IMG/VR virus record: IMGVR_UViG_3300020439_000018
Coordinates: 1 to 42,129 of that record
Length of the DNA stretch: 42,129 nt
Strand: one strand, 5' to 3'
DNA from: a virus
Shown here: one piece after another, positions 9,541 through 17,552 of the stretch
Numbering within the stretch: the first letter of the stretch is position 1
Layout: every line of letters starts with the position of its first letter
Made by a program: the position numbers and the translations under genes
Notes under the pieces: model-generated
What the model was told of the DNA's origin: nothing
The model's input: only the letters and a program-made list of their open reading frames with translations
Databases searched by the model: none

Positions 9541-11870
9541 CAGCGTGTCAGCAAGCCTCCAGGTCGTTTTTGCTTGATCAACTCAGCTTGGACTGCAGCG
9601 CCAATCGCTTTGCCAAGTTGCGAAGCGGACTGGCTGTCGCCCTGCACCGATGACCCCGAAGCATCAACGTTCACAGTCACGTTAGCGGTGCCCATTGCAT
9701 GGTTTGGAACAATCGTTCCACTGCGATCAGGAATAAATAACTCAGGACCGCGCTCACCAACAAGAGCAGCTTTTCCAACTGGCGGGCGACCACCATCAGC
9801 AAAAGCGCCTGAAAAATCAAGCCCTGAAGTCAACACCTCGGGAGATGTAAAACCACCCGGTCCTGCAACACTTGTGCCGCCACCAAATATAGAACCGACA
9901 GCGCCTAACAATGTTCCAAAAAGACCGCCCGAGCCTGATTTGCCCATGATCGCCATTTCAAGCATTTGACTTCCAAGTTTTTTCAACATGCTGCTGGCGA
10001 TATCACCCAGCGTTTTGGTGCCGTCGATCATGCCCTCGATACCATTCAAGATTTCGTTGTTAATCGTGTCAGCTATTGACTTGAATTCTTCGGATAGCTC
10101 TTGCGTGTGACCAGTGAAAGTCAGCACGCTTGTATCAAGGTCTTGATACATGTCAAATTGATCTTGCAATGCCTGAGTAATTTGTTGATTTCTTTCTAAA
10201 CGCAGTGTTTCAAGATCATTCCGCTGTGCCGCTCGCAGGTTGCTGCGCTCTTGATCCGACAACGCTTTAGAAAGTAGATCAGCGTATTTAGCTTCTGTGT
10301 TCGCTTTCTTTAGAGCAAACTGCAGCCGTATTTTGTCGGTTGCACTTTGTTCACCCATGATTTTCAGTTCTGCGCTTGATATCCGCAGACGCTCGCTAGC
10401 GGCTTTATTTTGCCTTTGCGTCTGTTCAAGTAACCTTTTCTCCTCTTCAGTTAATGGCTTCGGTTTCATTGCCTCTTGCGCTTTCTTGATCGCAGCCTGC
10501 ACGGCACTAAAATCAAAAGCGCCTTGGTCAGGTCGCAAGTCAGTGCGTTGAGCGATTGCAGTTTGTACGCGCTGCAGTTTTGATTGCAACTCAGAAAGCT
10601 CACCTGATGCAACAGCGGCGCTAACGCCCATAGCGTCTAAAGATTCACCGCCCACTACGGCAGGTTTCTCTAGCTCTGCGATTGCTGTTTGAAGGCGGTC
10701 TGCTTCTTTTGTCAGGTCTTCGACTGATCCTGTGTCGATTAGATCTTGAAACTCAGTGACGCTTTTACTCAGTTCAAAAATCAACGCGGCTGATCCACCA
10801 ATAGCAGCCAAGCCAAGAACAATTTTCCCTAGTGCTGCGATCTGCGCCGTGCCCATAACGCTAAGAGTCGTAGCCAGACCACCGATCGCAGGCAATGCAA
10901 TAGCTGCAGCCGTACCGAGCAACAAAATGCCGCCCGCAGCTTGCTTTAAGGGTTTTGGCATCCCGCCAACTTGCTTGAGAAGCTCAGTTGCTTTTTCAAC
11001 AAATGGCGTGATAACTGGCAGCAGTTCTGTGCCTATAGCGGTGCTCAGTCCTGATACAGCGTTGCTAAACGCTTTGAACTTAGCTGCAGGCGATTGATTC
11101 AAAATTGCTTGAATCTTGTCCTTGTTTTGATCAAAACCTTTTGCCAGCGAATTAATCAGAATGTCTGCAGTAATCTTTCCTTCACTTCCAAGCTTTTTCA
11201 GGTCTGCAACATTTACCTTCATCTCATCAGCAACCAGTTTCAAGATTCCTGGCAGCTGTTCTGAAATAGACCGGAACTCGTCGCCTTGCAAGCGACCAGA
11301 TCCGAGTGCTTGGCTCAACTGCAAAAATGCAGCCGATGCAGAAGCGGCTGACGTGCCACTAACAAGCGCGACAGCATTAAATCCTTCAAACGTCGCTTGG
11401 ATCTCGTCAAGCGATTTGCCAACAGGACGCAAGCGAGCAAAAATATCAGCGAACTGATTAGAAGACTCAGCCAAAGATAGATTGAAATTCTTGGCATTTC
11501 TTGCAATCAATTTTTGCACCTGATCGTATTCACCATATTCACTTGCTAGCGCCTTGATTCGTATTTGCGTTTGAGCAAATTGTGCGGCTTGGCTGACGAC
11601 GCTTTTTGTCACTGCGCCAAGACCCAATCCAAGCAAAGCGCCCTTAAGGCCGCCTAACTTATCAGCCAGTGCTTTCGCGCCTCTTGCAGCACGGTTGAAG
11701 CCAGCGCGAATTTTTTTAGTTGCACGCTCGCCAACAATACCGAGGTTATACATCACACGCTGTGAACGTGTCATGACCTGCTGCAGCTTTTTGCCTTCTC
11801 TATTGACTTGCCGTAACGGGTTGATCGCCTTGACAGCGTTGACGATCAGCTCGATATTGGATACTGCCAC
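9540..11870 (-). CDS. H: Tail tape measure protein
   Basis: This 776-residue protein has the shape of a tape measure: a basic helical N-terminus, a conserved phage tape-measure domain (about residues 100-280, 'FQSISEQLPG'-like block reading FRSISEQLPG), a hydrophobic Ala/Gly-rich membrane segment (about 308-365), then coiled coil (about 450-570). The C-terminus has 'GGRPPVGKAALVGERGPEL', a common tail-tape ending. It sets tail length and is ejected before the DNA. At roughly 1.5 Angstrom per residue the predicted tail is near 116 nm. Translation starts at GTG. It follows the G/GT pair, as in lambda. Confidence 0.92.
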   Translation of the reverse strand: MAVSNIELIVNAVKAINPLRQVNREGKKLQQVMTRSQRVMYNLGIVGERATKKIRAGFNRAARGAKALADKLGGLKGALLGLGLGAVTKSVVSQAAQFAQTQIRIKALASEYGEYDQVQKLIARNAKNFNLSLAESSNQFADIFARLRPVGKSLDEIQATFEGFNAVALVSGTSAASASAAFLQLSQALGSGRLQGDEFRSISEQLPGILKLVADEMKVNVADLKKLGSEGKITADILINSLAKGFDQNKDKIQAILNQSPAAKFKAFSNAVSGLSTAIGTELLPVITPFVEKATELLKQVGGMPKPLKQAAGGILLLGTAAAIALPAIGGLATTLSVMGTAQIAALGKIVLGLAAIGGSAALIFELSKSVTEFQDLIDTGSVEDLTKEADRLQTAIAELEKPAVVGGESLDAMGVSAAVASGELSELQSKLQRVQTAIAQRTDLRPDQGAFDFSAVQAAIKKAQEAMKPKPLTEEEKRLLEQTQRQNKAASERLRISSAELKIMGEQSATDKIRLQFALKKANTEAKYADLLSKALSDQERSNLRAAQRNDLETLRLERNQQITQALQDQFDMYQDLDTSVLTFTGHTQELSEEFKSIADTINNEILNGIEGMIDGTKTLGDIASSMLKKLGSQMLEMAIMGKSGSGGLFGTLLGAVGSIFGGGTSVAGPGGFTSPEVLTSGLDFSGAFADGGRPPVGKAALVGERGPELFIPDRSGTIVPNHAMGTANVTVNVDASGSSVQGDSQSASQLGKAIGAAVQAELIKQKRPGGLLTR

Positions 11871-11894
11871 GGCTACCTAAGCGATAGCTTCATC

Positions 11895-12424
11895 TTATCG
11901 ACGCATCTTTGCACGCTGCATTGCGCGTTCTTCCTCTTCGTTTTTATGCGTGAAGTACGCCGCGTAGTAAACCAGCTCCGCATCGGTTAGTTCGTTGCGA
12001 AGCCGACTTACCGTCATCCCTAGTTCGCAGGACAAGAAAAACTCAAACGTGAGCCATTTGTCCTGCTTCAGTCGTTTTTTGCCTCGTCAAGCGATGCATC
12101 ATTCGCGATGCCGAACAAGAACAGTTCAAGTTCGTTCAACACTGATTCGGGCAGCTTGCGTTGTAGCTTGGCAGCATCAGCAGCAGCAAATGGTTTTGTG
12201 CCGTCTTCTAGTTCTGCCATTTGACATAGCATCTGCGTGCTCATGTCCAACGCTTCGTCAGACCCTGAAAGCTGTTGTGCCTTCTTACGATCTGCGCGGG
12301 TGATCGGCTTGAAGTACAGGTCAACGATCTTTGCGCCGTCTGCATTCTTCAGTTCAAACTTGCGCCGCTGGTTCAGGTCAAATGCATCGACCAATTCATC
12401 GACCAGTCGCTTAGATCCAGGCAT
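11895..12424 (-). CDS. GT: Tail assembly chaperone GT (-1 frameshift product)
   Basis: The G reading frame contains the slippery heptamer A_AAA_AAC on the minus strand (complement of 12074-12080), correctly phased as gcA AAA AAC and followed 4 codon-bases later by the G stop. A -1 shift there gives a 59-residue extension that runs to TAA at 11897-11895 and has no start codon of its own near its 5' end. The fusion would be 176 residues. In lambda the T extension binds the tail tube protein while G binds the tape measure. The extension contains LTFEFFLSCELGM and LTDAELVYYAAYF and is charged at its end. Confidence 0.88.
12068..12424 (-). CDS. G: Tail assembly chaperone G
   Basis: The 118-residue zero-frame product begins MPGSKRLVDELVDAF and carries a mostly helical acidic C-terminus. 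It lies between the tail tube and tape measure genes, where lambda G lies. It should coat the tape measure during tail assembly and is not in the finished particle. The ATG at 12424 is preferred because the upstream in-frame codons fall in a terminator-like hairpin. Programmed slippage near its 3' end makes the longer GT form. Confidence 0.85.
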   Translation of the reverse strand: MPGSKRLVDELVDAFDLNQRRKFELKNADGAKIVDLYFKPITRADRKKAQQLSGSDEALDMSTQMLCQMAELEDGTKPFAAADAAKLQRKLPESVLNELELFLFGIANDASLDEAKND

Positions 12425-12425
12425 T

Positions 12426-12451
12426 AAAAAGCGGGCCAAACTATGACCCGC
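12426..12451 (-). terminator. Hairpin plus T-run between tail tube gene and chaperone G
   Basis: On the minus strand GCGGG (12451-12447) pairs with CCCGC (12435-12431) across an 11-base loop, followed by five T residues (12430-12426) and then the ATG of G at 12424. This fits a partial terminator that lowers transcription after the abundant tail tube gene. The stem is only 5 bp, so read-through is expected. Confidence 0.6.
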
Positions 12452-12481
12452 CAACAGTAGCACTAAAGGCTCACAGATTCA

Positions 12482-12904
12482 TCACTCAAGGTTAGAAGTG
12501 ATAGCACCAGAAGTAACAAAGTTGCAGCTAACAATCACCAGCTCACCAACGGTAGAAGTGATTTCCATGTCGGTGATGATGCCAGCGAAGCTGACGCTGT
12601 CAGTTCCTGAAGTCGTGCCAGTGGTAAACAGTTCAAACGTTGCGTCTGAAGGGTCTGCAGTGGTTACAACGTCTTCTAGAAAGCCAGCCTGGCCGGTTGC
12701 GTCAGGGTCATAAACCAGCTCAACAGTGCCGGATCCGCTGATCATGCTGCCAACAAAAGACCGGAAGGTGTCGCCGTGATCGGTAACATCCAAGGTCTCT
12801 TTAGTGATCGACAGCGACCAGCTGCGAGTGCCAACAATGGTTGCATTAGAGCTGCCGGCAGCATCAAACTGCACAGCCCCTTGTTCACCGCGAAGAATAG
12901 CCAT
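12482..12904 (-). CDS. Major tail tube protein
   Basis: The 140-residue beta-rich protein has a typical tube start (MAILRGEQGAVQF) and the 'WSLSITKETLDVTDHGDTF' strand-helix pattern seen in phage tail tube proteins, then SGSGTVELVYDPDATGQ. It forms stacked hexamer rings. It lacks the extra C-terminal Ig domain of lambda V. A GAGG ribosome-binding motif stands 10 bases before the ATG, consistent with high expression. It follows the tail terminator gene and precedes G/GT. Confidence 0.88.
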   Translation of the reverse strand: MAILRGEQGAVQFDAAGSSNATIVGTRSWSLSITKETLDVTDHGDTFRSFVGSMISGSGTVELVYDPDATGQAGFLEDVVTTADPSDATFELFTTGTTSGTDSVSFAGIITDMEITSTVGELVIVSCNFVTSGAITSNLE

Positions 12905-12906
12905 GG

Positions 12907-13332
12907 TCAGAGTTCCTCAATGAATTCAAAGGTCACACGGACCTGGGTTTGGTAATACCCTTCTGGCGATGGTGTTGCCACTACCTCCGGGCCGACTGGT
13001 GCATCGAAGTAAACCCCCGACACAATGTTTCGATTATAGAGATCACGAATGCGCTTGCTAATTGTCAAATTGGCCCCGGCTCCCACACCTTTAGCGCTAA
13101 AAACGTTGATAACAACCACGCCAGTCATGCGGTTGTCGGATCCTGTAGGTAGCCCCTGCGTTAAATACGAACTGCTGCCAAAGCTGACATTGCACTGCGC
13201 CCACGATGAGTTTGGCGTTGGCTTATATGCCATGTTGTGAAACACAACCGGCACCTGCGGTGCTTTATTCAGCTCTGTAGCAAGTCGCCCTTCAATGGTC
13301 GATCTGATGGTGTTTAGGTTTGCCGCCGCCAT
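12907..13332 (-). CDS. Tail terminator / tail completion protein
   Basis: This 141-residue protein lies directly upstream of the tail tube gene, where lambda U-type tail terminators are found. It has an N-terminal helix (LNTIRSTIEGRLATELN) and a beta sheet ending in VRVTFEFIEEL, which fits this fold. It would cap the growing tube and join it to the head connector. Start directly abuts the stop of the upstream gene. Assignment rests on position, size and secondary-structure impression. Confidence 0.65.
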   Translation of the reverse strand: MAAANLNTIRSTIEGRLATELNKAPQVPVVFHNMAYKPTPNSSWAQCNVSFGSSSYLTQGLPTGSDNRMTGVVVINVFSAKGVGAGANLTISKRIRDLYNRNIVSGVYFDAPVGPEVVATPSPEGYYQTQVRVTFEFIEEL

Positions 13333-13817
13333 CAGCTTTGCCGCTTGATACGTTCATATTCTGCCTTCACATAATCACGGAGGTCATTGTTAATTAGATC
13401 AATCCAACCGGGCCCGTTGGTTTGGTGGCTGCTGCCCTTGCCGGGCGTTTCCCAGTTCGTGACCTTGCGGTTTGGGTCGTACCGTTGTTCTTCTTTCAAT
13501 CCTGAACCTGGTTGCGCATAGGCCAGCTTTTCTGCATACGGCAGGTTGTTGTGAATGCTGTAGTAGTTGCCAAGTTTTTCGGTGCCGTAGTTAGTTCTAC
13601 GAAGTTGCGGCTGCGTATTTCGGTAATCGCCCTTCGGTAATCCTGGAAATGGTGCAGCATTTTGACCAATCGCCCAGCTGTTCCTGAACCGACCAAGGTC
13701 AACCGGGCTTGCTTGTTTTAGTTGGCTGTCGGCGTGTAAAACGACCTTGCGAAGCAGTTTTTCCACCTGCTCTTCTATGTGATCGCCAATCTGATCAAGC
13801 CGAATCTCCTTAGCCAT
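13332..13817 (-). CDS. Head-tail joining protein, HK97 gp10-like
   Basis: The 161-residue protein has the pattern of the HK97 gp10 / tail completion family. There is an N-terminal helix with charged residues, then 'ASPVDLGRFRNSWAIG', then NNLPYAEKLAYAQPGSG; a 'tP.dtG.lr.sw' followed by 'Y....eyG' is the usual signature. It joins the connector to the tail. The C-terminus is a basic helix. It overlaps the next gene by one base (TGATG-like junction). Confidence 0.72.
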   Translation of the reverse strand: MAKEIRLDQIGDHIEEQVEKLLRKVVLHADSQLKQASPVDLGRFRNSWAIGQNAAPFPGLPKGDYRNTQPQLRRTNYGTEKLGNYYSIHNNLPYAEKLAYAQPGSGLKEEQRYDPNRKVTNWETPGKGSSHQTNGPGWIDLINNDLRDYVKAEYERIKRQS

Positions 13818-13819
13818 AA

Positions 13820-14176
13820 TTAGGCACGCAAGAACAGCTCGTAGGTAATCGCGGTGTTGTCCTGCTCAATCGTTCGGCGTTCGATGATTTGATGCACGAC
13901 ACTGCTAATCACCACTTGATCATTGCTTTCAGGAACAGTCGTCAACGCATTTGCTGCGATAGTCAGTTTCTTGTCATCAGCACGGATCAGCTCATTGACC
14001 TCGCGTTGCGATACGTTTTCGACAACACCACTGATGGTCACGTCACTGACAGAACGATTAATTTCACCCGTAGTCGTGTTGTAACTGCCTTCAGTCAAAT
14101 ACCGAATCGTGACATCACCGCCAAGCTTGCTGATGGCTTTGCCTGCAACCTTTTTCAGCGAATTAGCGAGTCCCAT
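13820..14176 (-). CDS. Head-tail connector / stopper candidate
   Basis: This 118-residue protein starts MGLANSLKKVAGKAISKLGG and continues with beta segments and a C-terminal 'ITYELFLRA' strand. Size and place, between the adaptor block and the gp10-like gene, fit a head-closure (stopper) protein. No specific motif is certain. It is translated two bases before the gp10-like gene. Confidence 0.55.
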   Translation of the reverse strand: MGLANSLKKVAGKAISKLGGDVTIRYLTEGSYNTTTGEINRSVSDVTISGVVENVSQREVNELIRADDKKLTIAANALTTVPESNDQVVISSVVHQIIERRTIEQDNTAITYELFLRA

Positions 14177-14433
14177 CAGATCCGATAAGCAATGCAGGCA
14201 CCGTTCTGCAGCTGAATGCTTGTGAACACTCCAACGATGTGAAAGCCAGCGGGAAACGTTTCACCAGCCAAAGTGTTGCCGGTGTAATTTTCACTGGCAA
14301 TAGCGGTCACAGTTGTGTTTTCGTAAAAATCAATATGCTTAAAGCGGCCAGTATGAGCCGCTGCATCAGTAATTACTTCCGCGCCAAGCGTGTAATCAAT
14401 TCCTACATCACCTTGTCCGAAACCTTTTGCCAT
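14176..14433 (-). CDS. Small structural protein, paralogue A
   Basis: The 85-residue protein shares a clear pattern with its upstream neighbour at 14436-14663: 'AAHTGRF', then '.TGN....', then a G-V-tSI-L--G--iAYR ending. It is likely a small virion component such as a decoration or head-spike subunit. It has no signal peptide or membrane segment. The start overlaps nothing, but the stop overlaps the connector gene start. Confidence 0.6.
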   Translation of the reverse strand: MAKGFGQGDVGIDYTLGAEVITDAAAHTGRFKHIDFYENTTVTAIASENYTGNTLAGETFPAGFHIVGVFTSIQLQNGACIAYRI

Positions 14434-14435
14434 GA

Positions 14436-14663
14436 TCAGAGCCGGTAAGCCATTACAGAGCCGCTAGTCAGCGTGATGCTTGTAATCACGCCGCAAATCT
14501 CGCAGCTTGCCTTCAATGGTGCTGCAGCCATTGAATTGCCGGTGATGTCTTCAGTGTCGATTGCAGCGATTACTGAATCTTCAAGGGCAACAATCTTGCC
14601 GAAACGACCTGTATGCGCTGCGGTGTCGTCGATGTATTCAGCGCCCGGATACATGTACTGCAT
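14436..14663 (-). CDS. Small structural protein, paralogue B
   Basis: This 75-residue protein is a tandem paralogue of the next gene downstream. Shared landmarks are AAHTGRFGKI, the TGNS block and the SITLTSGSVMAYRL ending. It keeps two cysteines (CEIC) absent from the paralogue. Similar sequences that I recall occur in head regions of marine phages, which suggests a capsid-surface role, but no function is proven. Confidence 0.6.
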   Translation of the reverse strand: MQYMYPGAEYIDDTAAHTGRFGKIVALEDSVIAAIDTEDITGNSMAAAPLKASCEICGVITSITLTSGSVMAYRL

Positions 14664-14665
14664 GA

Positions 14666-15226
14666 TTAACTCCGTTTAATGGATACGTTACCCGGCCCAC
14701 TGATTCTAATGCCGTTCAAATAACCCTGAACAATCGGCGGAATGCGATCCAAACCAACTGCACCGAACTGATTCGGTGTGACATTTAGGCTGCCAATGCT
14801 GACGTTCTTGTAATCCTCAAGACCGCTTAGGCCAATGCCATCTTTGTTGTTGTTGAGATACACCGCAAGCACCGCTTGTGCTTTCTTGACCCGCTCAGGG
14901 ATCTCTTCGTCGGTGTAGTAATCCGTTGTGATGCGAAACGGAAAACCAACGCTGTAGGTATTGATATACGTCCCAGGGCGGCGAACACCAGTGCGCGGCC
15001 ATTCGAGTGCCTGCGTATCAGTCGCCTTTGCACCTAGAAACCGCTCGCGATCAATACGCTGCGCAGCGGTATATAGGGCGCGATTCTTTTGATCTGTCGT
15101 TGCACTTGCCCATGCAACAACATCATCATCTTCGATCAAGCCGTCGATGATATCTTGCGCGTCACTCAGCGTTAGGTAGCTGTTGGCGCTTGCGCCGCCC
15201 GCCGTTGCGTCGATTGAGATTGCCAT
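14666..15226 (-). CDS. Head-tail adaptor protein (DnaT-like family)
   Basis: The 186-residue protein opens with ATAGGASANSYLTLSDAQDI. It then has 'QKNRALYTAAQRIDRERFLG' and 'ALEWPRTGV', the combination seen in phage head-tail adaptor proteins often labelled DnaT-like. It would bind the portal ring. A short tail of 'GNVSIKRS' ends it. The upstream small basic gene overlaps its first 65 bases in another frame. Confidence 0.75.
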   Translation of the reverse strand: MAISIDATAGGASANSYLTLSDAQDIIDGLIEDDDVVAWASATTDQKNRALYTAAQRIDRERFLGAKATDTQALEWPRTGVRRPGTYINTYSVGFPFRITTDYYTDEEIPERVKKAQAVLAVYLNNNKDGIGLSGLEDYKNVSIGSLNVTPNQFGAVGLDRIPPIVQGYLNGIRISGPGNVSIKRS

Positions 15227-15335
15227 CGGGCTTCACGGTCTGTTTTTTAGATTTTGGCGCTTCTACAGAAGAAGAGGCCACCGCATTTGCGGCAGCCTCA
15301 ACCTCATGTTTTCGCCGGAAAGCGAACAACCCCAT
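15162..15335 (-). CDS. Small basic protein, 57 aa, in the head cluster
   Basis: The ATG at 15335 overlaps the stop of the decoration gene (TGATG), and the frame stays open for 57 residues, filling the otherwise empty 108-base gap before the adaptor gene and overlapping that gene by 65 bases. The product has an Ala/Ser-rich middle and a strongly basic C-terminus (NRRNGGRRKRQQ). Coupling and position suggest a real head-region gene; function is unknown. Confidence 0.6.
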   Translation of the reverse strand: MGLFAFRRKHEVEAAANAVASSSVEAPKSKKQTVKPDGNLNRRNGGRRKRQQLPNAE

Positions 15336-15697
15336 CAGGAAGCTGCACTCTTGATGACAACAAAGTTCAGCACAAGGGCTTCACCTGCAGTCGTACCGAC
15401 GTTGGAAAGGGTCACATCAAAAGACCCAGCAGCAACGGCACTCACACTTGCGATGTAAGTACCGGTGCTTGCACCAGATTGAACGCAGACAGACACCACA
15501 TCGGTGGCGGCCACTTCGCTGTTGGTAACGGTGAAGGAAACTTCAGCCGCACCAGCGAGGGAAGCGTCAGAAGTAGTGATCTGACCGCAAGGCTGGTTCA
15601 GGGTTACACCAGTTGACTTGTCAGTGTCCTGGGTAACAGCGCCGCCTTTGACATAGCCAATGGCTTTGCCGGCGGTTACTTCAAAGAGGGATGCCAT
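15335..15697 (-). CDS. Capsid decoration protein candidate
   Basis: This 120-residue protein is rich in beta strands and Ala/Ser/Thr/Val. It sits directly after the major capsid gene, the usual place of decoration or head-stabilising proteins. A GAGG motif lies 9 bases before its ATG. Segments such as GGAVTQDTDKSTGVTLNQPC and SFDVTLSNVG read like capsid-surface proteins of marine siphoviruses. Assignment is by position and composition. Confidence 0.65.
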   Translation of the reverse strand: MASLFEVTAGKAIGYVKGGAVTQDTDKSTGVTLNQPCGQITTSDASLAGAAEVSFTVTNSEVAATDVVSVCVQSGASTGTYIASVSAVAAGSFDVTLSNVGTTAGEALVLNFVVIKSAAS

Positions 15698-15708
15698 GGT
15701 TAATTACC

Positions 15709-16734
15709 TCAGTCTTGGTTGGAAACGTTGGTAATACGCACGATGCCCACGTTCTTGGTCTCAAAAACTTTGCTCCAGTTAGAAGCAGTTTCAAGAACAG
15801 TGCGGGTCGGGTTCACCGTAGAAGAACCGTACTTAGCACCAACGGGGTGGTACACATAATGAGCGTCAAGGCTCATTGCATCGCTTTTGGCAAGGATGTC
15901 CCGGTCTTGCTCGATGTCGAGACCGGTTTGCTCGCCAGATGCAACGGCGCCAGGCTTGAAGGCATAAGTTGCATACTCGGTTGAAGAACCAGAGCCTGCA
16001 GTTTGCACATCATCGCTGACAATCACACGCATTCCCATGTAAACGGGAACGGAAGGATTGCCAAACTGGCCGCTTACATCACCACCAGACTGGGTGGTAG
16101 AAGTGCCGCGTGCATCTTCAGTGCTGACGTACTGAATAGCGTTGCGCTCAACGAGGTCGTAGTAAACCTTGCTGTGCATACAGAGCACAGAAAGCTTCTC
16201 GCCTTGGTCGCCCAGAATTGAACGAGCTTTTGCAATCTGACGCGCAGAAAGTGCGGTCGGAGTGTCACCAGACTCGGAGTCAATGCACAGATCAAAGAAT
16301 GCGCTGCTGCTGGTGTTGGCGTTCAGGGAACCGAACACACCGCTAAGGGTGGAAATCAGATCTTTCTGACGCTGGTGCGCAATGTAAGAAGCAAGCTTCT
16401 GACCAATCGCGGCCATCGGGTCAGAACCTGCAGCCAGTGCGGCGAGGTCGCGTGACTCAAATGCACGTCCCCTGTGAAGGATCACAGCGGTTTGCTGGTT
16501 GGTTGTGATCTTGCCAGGAGTCAATGAAGAGCTATCAGTCAGCACTTCAAAGTCGCCAGCCAGGTTTGCTGCGAAAGCAGGAACCTTTACGAAATCACCG
16601 CCCTCGGTGGCATTCAGTTCCGCCATCGGAGACACAACACCGGACTGCAGAAATGCATCCCGACGGGTGGTCTCTTCAATGATGTACGGGGTAAATACCT
16701 CGGGTACGATGATATCGCTACGCAGGGTAGCCAT
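15709..16734 (-). CDS. Major capsid protein
   Basis: The 341-residue protein begins MATLRSDIIVPEVFTPYI. It has the coat-protein pattern 'GDFVKVPAFAANLAGD', 'HRGRAFESRDLAALAAG' and 'DPMAAIGQKLASYIAHQRQ'. These fit an HK97-fold coat protein of the type with a separate scaffold. It lies between scaffold and decoration genes. The leader before the ATG is A/T-rich with no clear ribosome-binding motif, and a hairpin with a T-run lies just upstream. Confidence 0.9.
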   Translation of the reverse strand: MATLRSDIIVPEVFTPYIIEETTRRDAFLQSGVVSPMAELNATEGGDFVKVPAFAANLAGDFEVLTDSSSLTPGKITTNQQTAVILHRGRAFESRDLAALAAGSDPMAAIGQKLASYIAHQRQKDLISTLSGVFGSLNANTSSSAFFDLCIDSESGDTPTALSARQIAKARSILGDQGEKLSVLCMHSKVYYDLVERNAIQYVSTEDARGTSTTQSGGDVSGQFGNPSVPVYMGMRVIVSDDVQTAGSGSSTEYATYAFKPGAVASGEQTGLDIEQDRDILAKSDAMSLDAHYVYHPVGAKYGSSTVNPTRTVLETASNWSKVFETKNVGIVRITNVSNQD

Positions 16735-16745
16735 AACAAATTACC

Positions 16746-16788
16746 AAAAAAAGGTTTACTGAGTCGGGCACAGCCCTTATTGGCTCAG
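16746..16788 (-). terminator. Hairpin with T7 run upstream of the capsid gene
   Basis: On the minus strand a nested stem forms: CTGAG (16788-16784) with CTCAG (16763-16759), and inside it GGGC with GCCC (16766-16769, 16773-16776). A run of seven T residues (16752-16746) follows after a short spacer. It lies between scaffold and capsid genes. It could be a partial terminator, an RNA processing site or a stabilising 5' hairpin for capsid mRNA. Confidence 0.5.
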
Positions 16789-16811
16789 CACAGCCTCGCC
16801 GTGATTAGATA

Positions 16812-17486
16812 CTAACGACCAGCAGCAACTTTGAGCCTTTCGTACAAATCACGATCAGTGCGAGCTAAACGCATCTGTTCAGTGATGTTGTAATGTTCTG
16901 GGCTAAACGGATTTTTTGTTCCAGCAGGAATGTCACCGCCGCCGCGACTGGTTGGTGCGCCAGAACCCTGTGGTTTAGGTGCTTTTTGCATCCAGTCAGG
17001 CACATTTTGTTTTGCCCAGTCAGACACAGGCGTGCGCTGATAACCGTCAACCACGACGACAGTGCCATCAGATTCGCGTTCAATCTGATTGCGATCTAGC
17101 TTTGTGTTCAGCACTAGCTCAGGATCATGCACAACATCAGCCAATGCACTAACGGCAGGGCTGATTAACTCAAGCTCACGAATGCGGGCTTCAAGTTCTG
17201 CAATCCGCTTGTCTTTTTCAGACGTTGCCTCACGAAACTGTTGTTCAAGTGCTTGACGGGCTTCGTCGTACTTACCCTTTGACTCAAGCTTCGATTGTTC
17301 GACGCTGCGTTTGAACTCGATCAGTTCCTTAACGTCGACGCCATCAGGAACAGCTTTTGCCTGTTGCTTGGCTTTCTTGTACTCATCCAAAAGCTCGGCA
17401 TTTTTGCGCCGCATTGCTTCTAGTTCGTCTTGCAGATTAGACAGTTCTGCATTTTGCTCCACAGGAGCAGTTTGCTCTTCAGACAT
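16812..17486 (-). CDS. Capsid scaffold protein
   Basis: This 224-residue protein is acidic at its N-terminus and then forms a long predicted coiled coil (about residues 12-110, LSNLQDELEAMRRKNAELL). A flexible Pro/Gly segment follows, with a basic helical end (MRLARTDRDLYERLKVAAG). This is the usual plan of scaffold proteins that guide procapsid assembly and then leave or are cleaved. The capsid gene follows directly. Confidence 0.85.
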   Translation of the reverse strand: MSEEQTAPVEQNAELSNLQDELEAMRRKNAELLDEYKKAKQQAKAVPDGVDVKELIEFKRSVEQSKLESKGKYDEARQALEQQFREATSEKDKRIAELEARIRELELISPAVSALADVVHDPELVLNTKLDRNQIERESDGTVVVVDGYQRTPVSDWAKQNVPDWMQKAPKPQGSGAPTSRGGGDIPAGTKNPFSPEHYNITEQMRLARTDRDLYERLKVAAGR

Positions 17487-17552
17487 TTAACCCACAGGGC
17501 TAATTTGCAGGCTTAGTTTACACCTTTTCTGTAAATCAGCCCCAGACAGGTT

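Noticed and set aside
17517-17535. TTTACA...TGTAAA inverted repeat before the scaffold gene as an operator
   Set aside because: Only a 6-bp A/T-rich dyad, not repeated elsewhere that I could see; chance is likely.
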